64,000 nt of DNA, taken from assembly GCA_030148605.1 (NCBI GenBank), contig JASBTD010000056.1, forward strand, positions 1 to 64,000, written 5' to 3'. The position numbers and the translations under genes are program-made. The notes below the pieces were generated by a model that was given only the letters and a program-made list of their open reading frames with translations, was not told the DNA's origin and did not search any database. The DNA is from Erythrobacter sp. (GTDB taxonomy: Bacteria > Pseudomonadota > Alphaproteobacteria > Sphingomonadales > Sphingomonadaceae). This document shows, one piece after another, positions 28,088 through 37,405 of this stretch (positions within the stretch are counted from its first letter, which is position 1; each line of letters opens with the position of its first letter).

Positions 28088-28807
28088 CTAACTGGCGCGG
28101 CGAAAACGCTGTTCCCACCCGAATTCTGCTTCGATCGGTTGCCCGCGTGCATTGCGAGCCGGTTCAAAGCGGAACCGCGACATGGCCAGCTCACACGTGC
28201 GTGCATCGGTGTCTGGCAGCCCGCTTGAGCCGAAAACGCGGCATCTGCGCGGCATGCCATCCCTGCCGACCAGGATCGCGATCTTGACCGAGCGGCCAAA
28301 GCGCACTTCACGCCCCCCATCGGGCACCGGATAGTCGCGCGCGGAATTGATCGTGCCGGCAATCTTGACCGGGCCGGTTGCCATGCTTGAGCCTTGCCCG
28401 CTGCCTTCATCGCCGCTGCCGGTGCCGGAACCTTCGCCGCTGGCCCCTGTGCCATCGCCGCTCGCGGTCGCGCCTGAAGTTGCGGCGTCACCGGTGCTGG
28501 AAGCTTGCGGCAGGTCGCGATCCGGCGAAGGCGTGACCCGCGGCGTAGGCGCGCTGACAGGATCAGGCACCGCCTCTTCGCCCGGATTGCCCGCCATGCC
28601 CTCGTCTGGAATGTCCGGCGGATCATCAGGCGGCGCAGTGATCGTGACGGTGAACGCCTCGACGACACCGCGTTCGATTGTGTCAGTGATCTGCGGAGCG
28701 AAGGCGCGGGTCAGGCCATAGAGCGCGAGCAGGTGGAACAGCACGATCAGCGCGACCACGCCGGGCTTCAGCTTGCGCCTGCTCTTGAGAAATCCGCTCT
28801 CACTCAT
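28088..28807 (-). CDS. TonB-family energy transducer
   Basis: This 239-residue protein carries a short cytoplasmic N terminus, one transmembrane anchor (about residues 17-36), a long Pro/Asp then Gly/Ser/Thr-rich periplasmic linker (residues 55-145) and a TonB C-terminal domain with FGRSVKIAILVGRDGMPRRCRVFGSSGLPDTDARTC and FRFEPARNARGQPI. It would couple the proton motive force to outer-membrane receptors, and a receptor gene lies next upstream on the same strand (28926-31406), about 120 bp and one terminator apart. exbB/exbD are not in the window. Confidence 0.9.
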   Translation of the reverse strand: MSESGFLKSRRKLKPGVVALIVLFHLLALYGLTRAFAPQITDTIERGVVEAFTVTITAPPDDPPDIPDEGMAGNPGEEAVPDPVSAPTPRVTPSPDRDLPQASSTGDAATSGATASGDGTGASGEGSGTGSGDEGSGQGSSMATGPVKIAGTINSARDYPVPDGGREVRFGRSVKIAILVGRDGMPRRCRVFGSSGLPDTDARTCELAMSRFRFEPARNARGQPIEAEFGWEQRFRRAS

Positions 28808-28874
28808 GCAAAACCCGCTCCTGCATCGCTCACCACGATAGTAAAGCTAAGCGAATCCAGCGCGCAAATGCAAA

Positions 28875-28898
28875 CGGCGGGACCCGAAGGCCCCGCCG
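28875..28898 (-). terminator. Hairpin terminator after TonB receptor gene
   Basis: A stem of about seven pairs (CGGCGGG at 28875-28881 with CCCGCCG in 28891-28898) lies 28 bp after the receptor stop codon. On the minus strand a moderately T-rich stretch follows. Confidence 0.6.
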
Positions 28899-28925
28899 CT
28901 GCAATGTTCAAGTAAGATCTCTGAC

Positions 28926-31406
28926 TTAGTAGCCGATGATCAGCGACAGGCTGGCTGCACGCGGCGCACCGATCTGAGCAAAGCCGAAGTCATCCAGTGA
29001 ACCACCAAAGAAGCCGACATAATACTCATCAAAGATGTTGGTCATGTTGAGCTGAACTGCAACGTCACCACCGGTCGGGAATTCGCCGATTGTCCAACGC
29101 ACATCCAGATCAACCAGGGTGTACGAGCCAACCTTGTCTTCGTTGGTATCGTTCACGAAGCGCGGACCTGTGTGCTTGACCTGCGTGCCGATTTCGAAAT
29201 CGCCAAAAGCGATTTGGCCGCGTGCACCAAACGAATACTGAGGAGTGCCAGACTCCGACTTGCCTGCTGTCGGCAAGAACACATCGTTGGCATCCTGCAC
29301 GTCGTCTTTGATCTCGGAGTCGTTGTACGAACCGAAAACGTAGAGGAGTGAGTTACCGGTCGGGCGCCATGCGATCGAGCCGTCAATGCCCCATTTGTCA
29401 ACTACGCCGAGGTTACGATAAACACGTGCACCTTCACCGTCATTGGCTTCAGGGTCAAAAGCGGTGGCAAGGCGATCATTATACTTGGTGTAGTAAGCAC
29501 CGAGCTGAGCTTCGATATCGCCGCGCCGAAAACGCAAGCCAAGGTCCCAACTATCCGTTGTTTCAGGAACAGGTTGCGCACCTGGGTCGCTAGCATCCAA
29601 AAACAAAGATGCGTAGAGCGGGTCCGTACCTGGTACCGACAGGCCCTTGGCATAGTTAGCGAACACTGAAACATCTGGCGTGAAATCGTAAATGAACCCC
29701 ACGTTCGGCAACAGTTTATCATACTTATAGGTACGCGACTGCGGCGGTGCCGCATTCGGGTTTGCTGATTCGTACCCTGCCACATCGAAGCCCGGATTTG
29801 GACAGTCGACAAAACCACTGATCGAAGTCGTATAGCAGAATTGGTTCAACTCGCGCTCGAAGAACGGTGCACGCAAAGCGAGTTTGGCTGTGAAGTCGCC
29901 GAATTCGCCGCGATATTCACCAGATACTTGATGCAGGATCGCGTACGACAAGCGATTACGCTTATTCACTTCAATTCCGTTCACATCGAGTAGCGGGTTG
30001 TCGATCGCAAAGACATCGCTGATTTCGCCATTGGCCAGCATGTTCGTGATCTGTCCAGTCTGACGGTGACGAGCTCGGTCCCATGTATATGCCACACGGA
30101 CACTGTGTTCGTCATTGATGTCGTAGATCAGGTTGGCAACCAAACCATAGCGGTGGGTTTGCGTCTGGCTTGGATCGTTACCTGCCACTTCGTCGTCAAG
30201 ATCGCCATCGTTGTTTAAGTCGCGGCCAAAATAGTAACCGCCACGAAATGCGCCGGTGTAGTCGGTACCACCAGCAGTGAAGAACGATTCGCGAAGATCG
30301 TCCGGGCCGCCGCCGTTTGCTTTAACGTATTGGTAGCTGGGGTCGAAAGTGAAGGTCAACTTGTCGGTAATCGTGAAGAGTGATGCACCGCGGATATTGC
30401 CCGTATCTGACGGGTTGTAGCGACGGTAAAACGCTGCGCCGCAGCCACTGCGATCGTTGTAGTCGATAGATTCGCCGGGGCTACCGCTTCCGCCGATGAC
30501 AACACGTGGATCCACTTGGCATGGGAATTCGCCAGCGCCTTCGTAGATCGAGAAGCGGTCGCGACCGCCTTTGAGATCGAGCAGATCTCTGATGCTCTCT
30601 GAACCGGCGAAATTGTTACGGTTGCGGTTGAAGTGACCCGAAATGGCAATGAAATCGCCATTGTCGCCAATGTCTTGCCAAATACGGCCGTTGAACTGGG
30701 TCTTGTCGATCTCACCATACGGGTTGTAGGGAACACCGTAAGTTGTGTAGCTAACTGAAGCGAAAACTTTGGTACCTGCGCCTGTAAAATCGCCAGTGTC
30801 GACCATCACGAAACCGCGCCCATAAAGCGTATCGCTTGCGCCAGAAGCGAGAACGTCACCGATAGTCATCGTCGCGACGAGGCCAAGCTTGTCGCCTGGC
30901 TCACGCGTACGAATATTGATTGTGCCGCCGGTTGCTGACGCAGTCGGGCTGTCCACATCGGTCGTGCCAAGGTTAACGTTAACAGATTCCAGAACTTCCG
31001 GGTCGACCTGCTGGTTGGTGTAAAGTGCGTAGTTGCCGGAGTCGTTCAAGGGCAGACCGTCCAGCGTCTGCGAAACGCGGTCGGCGCTAAAGCCACGGAT
31101 TGTAAACCCACCGCCTGATGAACCCCATGGGTCATTGTTCTGGAAGCTAACGCCCGGAACAAGGTTGACGATGTCATTGACTGTTTGGCCCGGGCGTTGG
31201 CGACGGATGATCTCTTCACCGAGTACTTGCTTTGCCTTCGTGGTGTCTGGATTTTCAACACCGCCAACGCCAGCTGTGCGTGCACCTGTCACAACAATCA
31301 CGTTGTCATCAAAGTCAACCGAGCCAGTCGACTGCGCGGAAGCAGGAACTGCAATTGCGGCTGATATGCCGATCGCAGAAGTCGCCAAAAGATATTTGAG
31401 TTTCAT
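28926..31406 (-). CDS. TonB-dependent receptor (complete)
   Basis: This protein of about 826 residues begins at ATG 31406 (AGGGGCC upstream). An in-frame extension of 85 residues further upstream is not credible, because the signal peptide MKLKYLLATSAIGISAAIA...PASAQ starts here. The TonB box is DDNVIVVTGAR, the plug contains VNDIVNLVPGVSF, GGFTIRGFSADRVSQTLDGLPLNDSGNYALY and VESVNVNLGTTDVDSPTASATGGTINI, and the barrel ends AASLSLIIGY. The substrate is unknown. A TonB-family gene follows on the same strand, a plausible functional pair. Confidence 0.95.
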   Translation of the reverse strand: MKLKYLLATSAIGISAAIAVPASAQSTGSVDFDDNVIVVTGARTAGVGGVENPDTTKAKQVLGEEIIRRQRPGQTVNDIVNLVPGVSFQNNDPWGSSGGGFTIRGFSADRVSQTLDGLPLNDSGNYALYTNQQVDPEVLESVNVNLGTTDVDSPTASATGGTINIRTREPGDKLGLVATMTIGDVLASGASDTLYGRGFVMVDTGDFTGAGTKVFASVSYTTYGVPYNPYGEIDKTQFNGRIWQDIGDNGDFIAISGHFNRNRNNFAGSESIRDLLDLKGGRDRFSIYEGAGEFPCQVDPRVVIGGSGSPGESIDYNDRSGCGAAFYRRYNPSDTGNIRGASLFTITDKLTFTFDPSYQYVKANGGGPDDLRESFFTAGGTDYTGAFRGGYYFGRDLNNDGDLDDEVAGNDPSQTQTHRYGLVANLIYDINDEHSVRVAYTWDRARHRQTGQITNMLANGEISDVFAIDNPLLDVNGIEVNKRNRLSYAILHQVSGEYRGEFGDFTAKLALRAPFFERELNQFCYTTSISGFVDCPNPGFDVAGYESANPNAAPPQSRTYKYDKLLPNVGFIYDFTPDVSVFANYAKGLSVPGTDPLYASLFLDASDPGAQPVPETTDSWDLGLRFRRGDIEAQLGAYYTKYNDRLATAFDPEANDGEGARVYRNLGVVDKWGIDGSIAWRPTGNSLLYVFGSYNDSEIKDDVQDANDVFLPTAGKSESGTPQYSFGARGQIAFGDFEIGTQVKHTGPRFVNDTNEDKVGSYTLVDLDVRWTIGEFPTGGDVAVQLNMTNIFDEYYVGFFGGSLDDFGFAQIGAPRAASLSLIIGY

Positions 31407-31657
31407 GTTTAGGGCCCCTGGTGAGAATGGGATTCGAGGAAATGATTCCCGATACAAAGTCGATAAGCGTGTTGCACTGCGGCAAAAAGTCAGATTCATG
31501 ACAAATTTGTGAAACGTTTCGCGTGCTGCGCAAATCGCCCGCTCAATGCGGCGTTTGCATGTCCTGAAACCCGCAGAATCCCTTGGACTCGCGGCCCTGT
31601 TGCAACAGCGCAACAACGCTTGAGATTCTTGCGATTTTTCCCCGATGGCCGGAAGCT

Positions 31658-32587
31658 TCAAGCCAGATTTATCTCGCGCAGCCGCTGCTGGAGGAATTCA
31701 TGGCTGGAAATCGGCTCTGGCGCTTCCGATTCGCGCCCTTCCTCAATGCAACTGTCCAGCGTTTCAATCACATAATCCGGCCGGAAATGCAGGAAGAACG
31801 GCATGGAGAAGCGCGATCGCTTGGCCGATTCGCCTTGCGGATTCACCACCCGGTGCGTGGTCGAGCGCAGCTTGCTGTTGGTGAGCCGGTCAAGCATATC
31901 GCCGACATTGATCACCAGCGCGCCTTCAGGAACATCGACCGCTTTCCATTCGCCTTGTTTGGTGAGCAGTTCGAGCCCGCCCTCTTCCGCGCCCAGCAGC
32001 AAAGTGATGGTGTTGATATCGCCATGTGCCGCGGCCCGGATCGCGCCATCAGGAGCGCCTTCGCCCAGCGGCGGATAATGCAGCAAGCGCATCACGGAAT
32101 TGCCGTCTTTCACCGTTGGCGCGAAATAGCCGCGATCAAGCCCCAGGTGCAGCGCAATCGCTTCCAGCACACGCGCGCCAGCAGTTTCGAACGCGGAATA
32201 AAGCTCGTCAAAAGTCTCCTTGAAGCCTTCGATTTCGCTCGGCCAGATATTGGGCGCCATATATTCGGCAAGCGGATGGCCTTCTGGCAGTGATCGCCCA
32301 ACGTGCCAGAACTCCTTGAGGTCGATCACCTCGGCATCCTTGGCTTTCTCGGTCCCGAACGGTGTGTAGCCGCGCGCGCCGCCGCCGCCCGATATGTGAT
32401 AGCTGCGCTTCACATCTTCCGGCAGAGCGAAGAATTCCTTCGACTTGGCTTCGGCGCGATCGATCAGGTCTTGCGGAATGCCGTGATCGCGGATGACGGC
32501 AAACCCGAATTCGGAAAAGCTGCGACCGATCTCGTCCGCGATATTCTCTAGCGGCTGGTCGAGCGAAACAGATGCAATGTCAGTCAT
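31658..32587 (-). CDS. 2-oxoglutarate/Fe(II) oxygenase, isopenicillin-N-synthase-like
   Basis: This 309-residue protein has a DIOX_N-type N-terminal region (GFAVIRDHGIPQDLIDRAEAKSKEFFALPEDVKRSY) and a double-stranded beta-helix core. The iron ligands are visible as the H-x-D of AAHGDINTITLLLG and the distal His of RSTTHRVVNP, with the 2-oxoglutarate-binding R-x-S in KRSRFSMPFF. Bacterial members hydroxylate or desaturate small molecules. The substrate is unknown. It is followed closely (gap of 9 bp from the upstream NupC gene stop codon), so it is probably in one transcript with the nucleoside transporter. Confidence 0.92.
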   Translation of the reverse strand: MTDIASVSLDQPLENIADEIGRSFSEFGFAVIRDHGIPQDLIDRAEAKSKEFFALPEDVKRSYHISGGGGARGYTPFGTEKAKDAEVIDLKEFWHVGRSLPEGHPLAEYMAPNIWPSEIEGFKETFDELYSAFETAGARVLEAIALHLGLDRGYFAPTVKDGNSVMRLLHYPPLGEGAPDGAIRAAAHGDINTITLLLGAEEGGLELLTKQGEWKAVDVPEGALVINVGDMLDRLTNSKLRSTTHRVVNPQGESAKRSRFSMPFFLHFRPDYVIETLDSCIEEGRESEAPEPISSHEFLQQRLREINLA

Positions 32588-32596
32588 GGCTCTATC

Positions 32597-33844
32597 TTAG
32601 TATGGCAGGAACAAGCTTGCCAGTGCCGCGCTCATCAGGTTCGCGAGGCTGCCGGCGGCGAGCGCCTTTAGTCCCAGACGCGCGATCACAGGTCTTTGAT
32701 TTGGCGCAAGGCCGCCTGTCACCGCCATCTGGATCGCGATCGAGCTGAAATTGGCAAATCCGCACAGCGCGAAGGTCACTATTGCGCGGCTCCGGTCAGA
32801 CAGGGTGGCGGCATCCATCGCGCCCAGCTGGATGAAAGCGACGAACTCGTTAAGCACAACCTTCGTGCCGAACAGCCCGCCAGCAAGCCCCGCCTCTTCC
32901 CACGGGATGCCGATCAGGAACATCACCGGCGCAAAGATATAGCCGATGATCTGCTGGAAGCTGAGCTCGGGATAGCCGAACAATCCGCCCACGCCGCCAA
33001 GTATACCGTTCGCGAGCGCAACAAGCGCGACAAACACCAGCACCATCGCGCCAACCGCAACCGCCAGCTTCACACCGGTCTGTGTGCCTTGCGCGGCGGC
33101 TTCGATCACATTCGCCGGGTGATGGCCTTCCTCAAAGGTCTCAGACACGGCCACAGGATCTGCGTCATGCGCATCATCGCCCTCTTCATCGGGGTAGATG
33201 ATCTTCGCCATCAGGATGCCCCCCGGTGCCGACATGAATGCCGCAGCGAGCAGGAACGGAACCGCTTCCGAACCAATGAAGCTGGCATAGGCGGCGAGGA
33301 TTGTGCCGGCGACGCCCGCCATGCCCACACTCATCAGGGTAAAGAGCCGCGCGGGCGGCAATGCCGCAAGATAAGGCCGCACCACTAGCGGGCTTTCAGA
33401 TTGGCCGACGAAGATATTCGCTGCACTGCCCAGGGCTTCGACCCTGCTGATCCCCGTGATCCAGCCGATCGCACCACCAACCCAGCGCACCAGCCGCTGC
33501 ATGATCCCCCAGTGATAAAGGATCGCCACCAGCGCAGCGAAGAAGATGATCACAGGCAAGGCTGCAATCACGAAGGTGTTGGCAAAGGGGTTGGCCTCCA
33601 TCGATCCGAACACCGCTTCGATCCCGACCTTCGAATAGTCGAGCAGCGCGATCACGCCATTGGACAGTCCCTGGATCGCGGAGACACCCCAAGGTGTGCG
33701 CAGCACCAGCACAGCCATCACCGCTTGCAGCGCGAAGGCCGCGCCGACAACGCGCAATTTGATCCGTTTCTTTCCGTTCGAAAGCAGGAAAGCGATGCCA
33801 AGGATAACAAGAATGCCTGCGAGGCTAACGAGGAATTGCGGCAT
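32597..33844 (-). CDS. Concentrative nucleoside transporter (NupC/CNT family)
   Basis: This 415-residue inner-membrane protein with about nine or ten hydrophobic spans imports nucleosides with H+ or Na+. CNT signatures are GWITGISRVEALGSAANIFVGQSESPLVVRPYL near residue 145, MSVGMAGVAGTILAAYASFIG near residue 180, and GTKVVLNEFVAFIQL plus FALCGFANFSSIAIQMAVTGGLAPNQR in the last third. A short acidic, His/Asp-rich cytoplasmic insert (GDDAHDADPVAVSETFEEGHH) precedes residue 250. It is likely co-transcribed with the downstream oxygenase. Confidence 0.94.
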   Translation of the reverse strand: MPQFLVSLAGILVILGIAFLLSNGKKRIKLRVVGAAFALQAVMAVLVLRTPWGVSAIQGLSNGVIALLDYSKVGIEAVFGSMEANPFANTFVIAALPVIIFFAALVAILYHWGIMQRLVRWVGGAIGWITGISRVEALGSAANIFVGQSESPLVVRPYLAALPPARLFTLMSVGMAGVAGTILAAYASFIGSEAVPFLLAAAFMSAPGGILMAKIIYPDEEGDDAHDADPVAVSETFEEGHHPANVIEAAAQGTQTGVKLAVAVGAMVLVFVALVALANGILGGVGGLFGYPELSFQQIIGYIFAPVMFLIGIPWEEAGLAGGLFGTKVVLNEFVAFIQLGAMDAATLSDRSRAIVTFALCGFANFSSIAIQMAVTGGLAPNQRPVIARLGLKALAAGSLANLMSAALASLFLPY

Positions 33845-34000
33845 AAGTCCCCTAAAGATGCCGTGAAAACTGGTTGGCGGCGGGTGTTGCCGTTTATTGC
33901 GGCATAGTCAAACCCGCTCAGCGCCGGGGTGCATAAACTCCCACAAGGATTTGCAGCCAGAAGCTTTCCTTTTCCGCCTGCTCGCGCTTAGACATCCTGC

Positions 34001-34678
34001 ATGACAGAGAACGCTGCTCCATCGACAGACCTGCGCATCCCGCGCGCCTTTTTCGTCTATGCGATCCTTTATGGCGGCATGACCGTGCTCGCCGGGGTGG
34101 TCGCGTTCAAGCAGGTCCAGCTCTGGCCCAGCAATCTGGCCGTGGAAGCAGGCATCTTTCCGTTCCTGATGCTGGTGGTGATCACCAGCACGATCGCGCA
34201 GCTTTACGGGCAGAAGATGGCGAACAGGATGGTGTGGATCGGCTTCATCCCGCTCGCGATTTCAGCCGCGCTGATTTTCCTGGTGCTAGGCTTGCCGCCT
34301 TCGCTCGAGATGGTTGAATATCGCGCAGAGGACCTTGCCGCTTTTGAACGGGTGCTGGGCCAGACCCCGCGCATCCTGATGGCGGGCCCTGCGGCATACA
34401 TCACGTCGCTTCTGCTCAATGTCTGGATCTTCTCCAAACTACGCGGGAATGGCGAAGGCGGTGCAATCAGCCTGATGGTGCGCGGCGCAATCGCTTCCGC
34501 CCTGAGCCAGGCGATCGATTCCGTGATCTTCATCACGCTCGCTTTCTACGGCGAGTTCGACATTACCGATCTTCTGATCGGGCAGGTTCTTGCCAAGGTC
34601 ACGCTCAGCTTTGTGCTGGTGCCGTTCCTGATTACCGGTGGTGTGGCGTTGGCGAAGTGGCTCGATAGCAGGGACTAG
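34001..34678 (+). CDS. Queuosine precursor transporter (YhhQ/VUT family)
   Basis: This 225-residue protein has about six membrane spans and belongs to the VUT/YhhQ family that imports queuosine precursors (preQ0/preQ1) for tRNA modification. Family marks are the ASNLAVE-like NLAVEAGIFPFLMLVVITSTIAQLYGQ near residue 45, GPAAYITSLLLNVWIF near residue 125, VRGAIASALSQAIDSVIFITLAFYG near residue 160 and LIGQVLAKVTLSFVLVPF near residue 190. It is the last gene before the island. The reading direction is towards the att site. Confidence 0.9.
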   Translation: MTENAAPSTDLRIPRAFFVYAILYGGMTVLAGVVAFKQVQLWPSNLAVEAGIFPFLMLVVITSTIAQLYGQKMANRMVWIGFIPLAISAALIFLVLGLPPSLEMVEYRAEDLAAFERVLGQTPRILMAGPAAYITSLLLNVWIFSKLRGNGEGGAISLMVRGAIASALSQAIDSVIFITLAFYGEFDITDLLIGQVLAKVTLSFVLVPFLITGGVALAKWLDSRD

Positions 34679-34734
34679 CTGGCGCGATAGCTATGCCTCG
34701 TGCTATCCGCTAGCTGCACTGATCGAAATGAGGG

Positions 34735-34787
34735 AAAGGTGGTGAGCCCTGCAGGGGTCGAACCTGCGACCTACTGATTAAAAGTCA
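34735..34787 (-). repeat. att repeat, left (displaced tRNA-Lys 3' half)
   Basis: 53 bp identical to the 3' part of tRNA-Lys (anticodon loop to CCA and a little beyond) except 34753 and 34765. Those two bases form one Watson-Crick pair in the T stem, changed from T-A to A-T, so pairing is kept. It is a remnant and has no 5' half. Confidence 0.92.
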
Positions 34788-34924
34788 TAGGGTTTTGCAG
34801 ACTACCCTAACCTTAGACCCATGCATTCACTCAATTTCTGAATTTTACAACGTCAAATCAGTGCTTTTGGATGAATATTTATCTCCGCTGCACCCCTTTA
34901 TTCCCCGCCAGGACTCGCTATGTA

Positions 34925-34943
34925 TGTCCGGTTAATGTCCGGT
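34925..34943. promoter_or_regulatory. Paired TGTCCGGT sites near left att (probable recombination arm sites)
   Basis: TGTCCGGT occurs at 34925-34932 and again at 34936-34943, an 11-bp period (one DNA turn). The same arrangement occurs near the right att site at 48100-48118. Suggests binding sites for integrase or its accessory factor. It also lies in the integrase leader and could bear on its expression. Confidence 0.6.
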
Positions 34944-34966
34944 TTAGAGGTGTAAGGGGGTTTCAC

Positions 34967-36274
34967 GTGAGTTTGCAAATCTTCAGACGTGGTCCGGAAA
35001 GAATCACTCGTGGCACCATAGGCGCTGCATGGAAGCAGCGGGCGTCTAATCAGCGTACGGTCATCAGCGATGCAGAGTGCAGGGGACTAGCTTTGGTTGT
35101 GAACGCCACCAGCATGAGTTGGCGCTTCGACTACAAGCCGCGCGGTTTGAACCCGCTAACGGGCAAGCGTTGGCCTTCGCGATCCATCACCATTGGCAAC
35201 CCGGAAACCCACTCTCCGGACCAAGCCCGCTCAGAAGCTGGTCGGCTAAAAGGGCAAGCCAAGGCAGGTAAGGACCCCGCCCTTCGAAAGAAGGCTGAAC
35301 TCGAGTTAGAAGCCCAGAAGCGTAGCCAAACAATGGCCCGCCTGGTTGAAGAGTACGCTATCGCTCTCCCGCAGAGGCAGAAATTTCGGGGCGGGCGCGG
35401 AAAGTTATCCCCCCGCGCGGTGGCTGAAGAGCTGGCTCATGTTCATGCCGTCATCAGGGAATTAGATGCAGGGGACAAACCTGTTACAGCAATCTTGCCC
35501 AAGGAGATCACGAGGATGATCGCCAGCCTCTCAGATAAGCCAGCTACAGCAAAACATCGCTACGGGGCGCTATCGCGTTTCTTCGATTGGGCTATGGGCG
35601 AGGAACTAATCGCCTCAAACCCATGTGAAGGCGTACCAAAAGCAAAACGGCCGCGCCCACCGAATCCCCGGCGCAACTTTCACACACCGCAGCAGCTTGC
35701 ACAATTGTGGTCGGCCATTGAGCATACTGAAGGGCTGCAGCAGGTCCATCGCGACTTACTTCAGTTCCTGATTGTTGTGCCGTGCAGAAGAAGCGAAGCC
35801 ACTGGCATGGATTGGCGTGATGTCGACTTAGAAAGCGCGGTTTGGTCACAACCCGGTACACAGACAAAGAACGGCGATCCGCACCGGTTTCACATCCCCC
35901 CACTTGCACTCGAGATCTTGCATAGACGCCACCAGAATGCCGGAAGGCCTGATGATGGTCTTGTCTTTCCCGCCCCCCGGTCCCAGCGACCGATAGATAC
36001 ATTTGGCAAGCTCAAAGCAGCCGTTGGCTCCAATTTGCCATCACATTTTGACTGGCGTGTTCACGATCATCGGCGTTCGTTCGTGACAGCTCTTGGAGAG
36101 CTGGGCGTAGATGAAGCTCTGTTAGATTCGATCCTCAACCATCGTCAGGCCGCTACACGCGGTGGTGTTCTCGGAGTCTATCAATACGCGCAACGTTGGC
36201 CTGAACAGAGAGCCGCGATGAAGGATTGGGATCAACTAATATCCAACGCAATCCGCGGGCACGTGAATAAATGA
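34967..36274 (+). CDS. Tyrosine recombinase/integrase
   Basis: The 435-residue product from GTG 34967, preceded by a strong AAGGGGG site, is preferred over an in-frame ATG 96 bp upstream. It has a DUF4102-like N-terminal arm-binding domain (SDAECRGLALVVNATSMSWRFDYK, ITIGNPETHSPDQAR), a central core-binding SAM-like domain (about residues 120-220) and the catalytic domain. Catalytic residues are visible as R274 in CRRSE, H366 and R369 in HDHRR, H392 in LNHR and Tyr405 or Tyr407. Placement directly beside the left att repeat and reading inward is standard for tRNA-targeted islands. It should catalyse integration and excision at tRNA-Lys. Confidence 0.95.
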   Translation: MSLQIFRRGPERITRGTIGAAWKQRASNQRTVISDAECRGLALVVNATSMSWRFDYKPRGLNPLTGKRWPSRSITIGNPETHSPDQARSEAGRLKGQAKAGKDPALRKKAELELEAQKRSQTMARLVEEYAIALPQRQKFRGGRGKLSPRAVAEELAHVHAVIRELDAGDKPVTAILPKEITRMIASLSDKPATAKHRYGALSRFFDWAMGEELIASNPCEGVPKAKRPRPPNPRRNFHTPQQLAQLWSAIEHTEGLQQVHRDLLQFLIVVPCRRSEATGMDWRDVDLESAVWSQPGTQTKNGDPHRFHIPPLALEILHRRHQNAGRPDDGLVFPAPRSQRPIDTFGKLKAAVGSNLPSHFDWRVHDHRRSFVTALGELGVDEALLDSILNHRQAATRGGVLGVYQYAQRWPEQRAAMKDWDQLISNAIRGHVNK

Positions 36275-36861
36275 GTAGGAGACCTCCAAGAGAGCGTCCC
36301 GTTGGCATCGCTGCTGTAAGGACACAGGCTGACTTAGATCGCTTAGAGCAAGATAAACAGAATGCGTTTGAAGCCATCGAACAACTGAAGATGGCGGCCC
36401 GTCAAATCGATCGACTGAATGGTCCGGAATGCTGGGATCGAGGTATAGCGCGTTCGTGCCTCGAGGCGTGTCTCGCACTATCGCGTGATGTCCTAGATAA
36501 AGAAGAACAATCGGGCGAGATAACTATTGTCGATGCGAGCATCGTCTCAACCGTTTTGGGCGATCTGATCGCACATCTTGATGAGTTGGCTGCCGGACGC
36601 AGTGACAAGCGGCTCCGCCCAGAACGGGGAGGAGCAAGCCGTACACACGACAATAATGACGCGAATTTCAAGTTGTCTGCTCGGGCGTTTGTCAACGCGT
36701 TAAGCACCAAATATCGCGAAGAAGGTCACAATGATTACAGGGCACGCGCTCGCAGGGATGTTGCACGCGAATTCGCTGAAATGGGAATCAGGTTCCACGA
36801 GAAAGATATCAGCACAACGCTTCTCGAAAGCTGGGAGAAGCGCCGAAACGACCGCCGCTAA
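36271..36861 (+). CDS. Island protein of unknown function
   Basis: This 196-residue hydrophilic protein has no family I can name. The N-terminal half is predicted helical with a coiled-coil look (RTQADLDRLEQDKQNAFEAIEQLKMAARQIDRL). The C-terminal half is basic (ARARRDVAREFAEMGIRFHEKDISTTLLESWEKRRNDRR). It overlaps the integrase stop codon by 4 bp (ATGA), so it is translationally coupled to int and is probably co-expressed with it. Confidence 0.8.
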   Translation: MSRRPPRERPVGIAAVRTQADLDRLEQDKQNAFEAIEQLKMAARQIDRLNGPECWDRGIARSCLEACLALSRDVLDKEEQSGEITIVDASIVSTVLGDLIAHLDELAAGRSDKRLRPERGGASRTHDNNDANFKLSARAFVNALSTKYREEGHNDYRARARRDVAREFAEMGIRFHEKDISTTLLESWEKRRNDRR

Positions 36862-36949
36862 CATCAGAGCGACCTCCTCACACTAGGTGCAGAGAATGTG
36901 AGCAGATACGTGCGCTAGAGGACGCTGGCATTCAAAAACGGAGCCAGCC

Positions 36950-37180
36950 ATGAACGACGAAATCAAATTATCAAATTTACCCAAGCGGGTCGATCGATTG
37001 ACGGCCGCGCAGCTCATTACTCAATTATACTTTCCTATCTCTCACCGCACACTGGAAAGGTGGCCGATTGGGTGGCGAGTTGTGAACGGCCGCGCTATCG
37101 CAGATGTGGCTGAATTGTTCGCGGAAGCTGAGCGCAGGCTGCATGCCTCGCCTCAAATTATGGGAGGGGCGCGGACATGA
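36950..37180 (+). CDS. AlpA/excisionase-like helix-turn-helix protein
   Basis: This small 76-residue protein has the layout of AlpA/MerR-type winged helix proteins: LTAAQLITQLYFPISHRTLERWPIGWRVVNGRAIADVAELFAEAERR, where ISHRTLERW is the recognition-helix region and VVNGRAIADVAELFA the wing and dimer part. Such proteins next to an integrase act as excisionase or as regulator of int in satellites. It overlaps the following gene by 4 bp. A close match to any characterised Xis cannot be shown here. Confidence 0.72.
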   Translation: MNDEIKLSNLPKRVDRLTAAQLITQLYFPISHRTLERWPIGWRVVNGRAIADVAELFAEAERRLHASPQIMGGART

Positions 37181-37401
37181 GTTCTCTCCAAAAGGACCGC
37201 GATACGGCTGGCGTCCAATCTTGCCGCAATTGTGCTTACCTAGCGAAAGGTTGGCGCTTCCCAGAGTGTCATAGGCACGCCCCTCAGCTCTCTATTGAGC
37301 GCGCATGCGACGATAACGCGATCGAAACCGTATCCCGCTGGCCGAATGTGTCTTTGAGCGATTGGTGCGGCGAGTTCGCCGCCGAAAAAAAGCGTAGGTG
37401 A
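37177..37401 (+). CDS. Small Cys-rich island protein
   Basis: This 74-residue protein has a possible metal-binding cluster: C16-x2-C19, then C31-x-H-x-H at about residues 31-35, and a later Cys near residue 66 in SDWCGEF. No family is recognised. Tight coupling (4-bp overlap upstream, 4 bp to the primase start downstream) places it in the replication operon. Confidence 0.75.
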   Translation: MSSLQKDRDTAGVQSCRNCAYLAKGWRFPECHRHAPQLSIERACDDNAIETVSRWPNVSLSDWCGEFAAEKKRR

Positions 37402-37405
37402 CACT

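Noticed and set aside
34871-34966. Longer N terminus for the integrase from ATG 34871
   Set aside because: Family homology begins near GTG 34967, which has a strong AAGGGGG ribosome site; the longer form does not.
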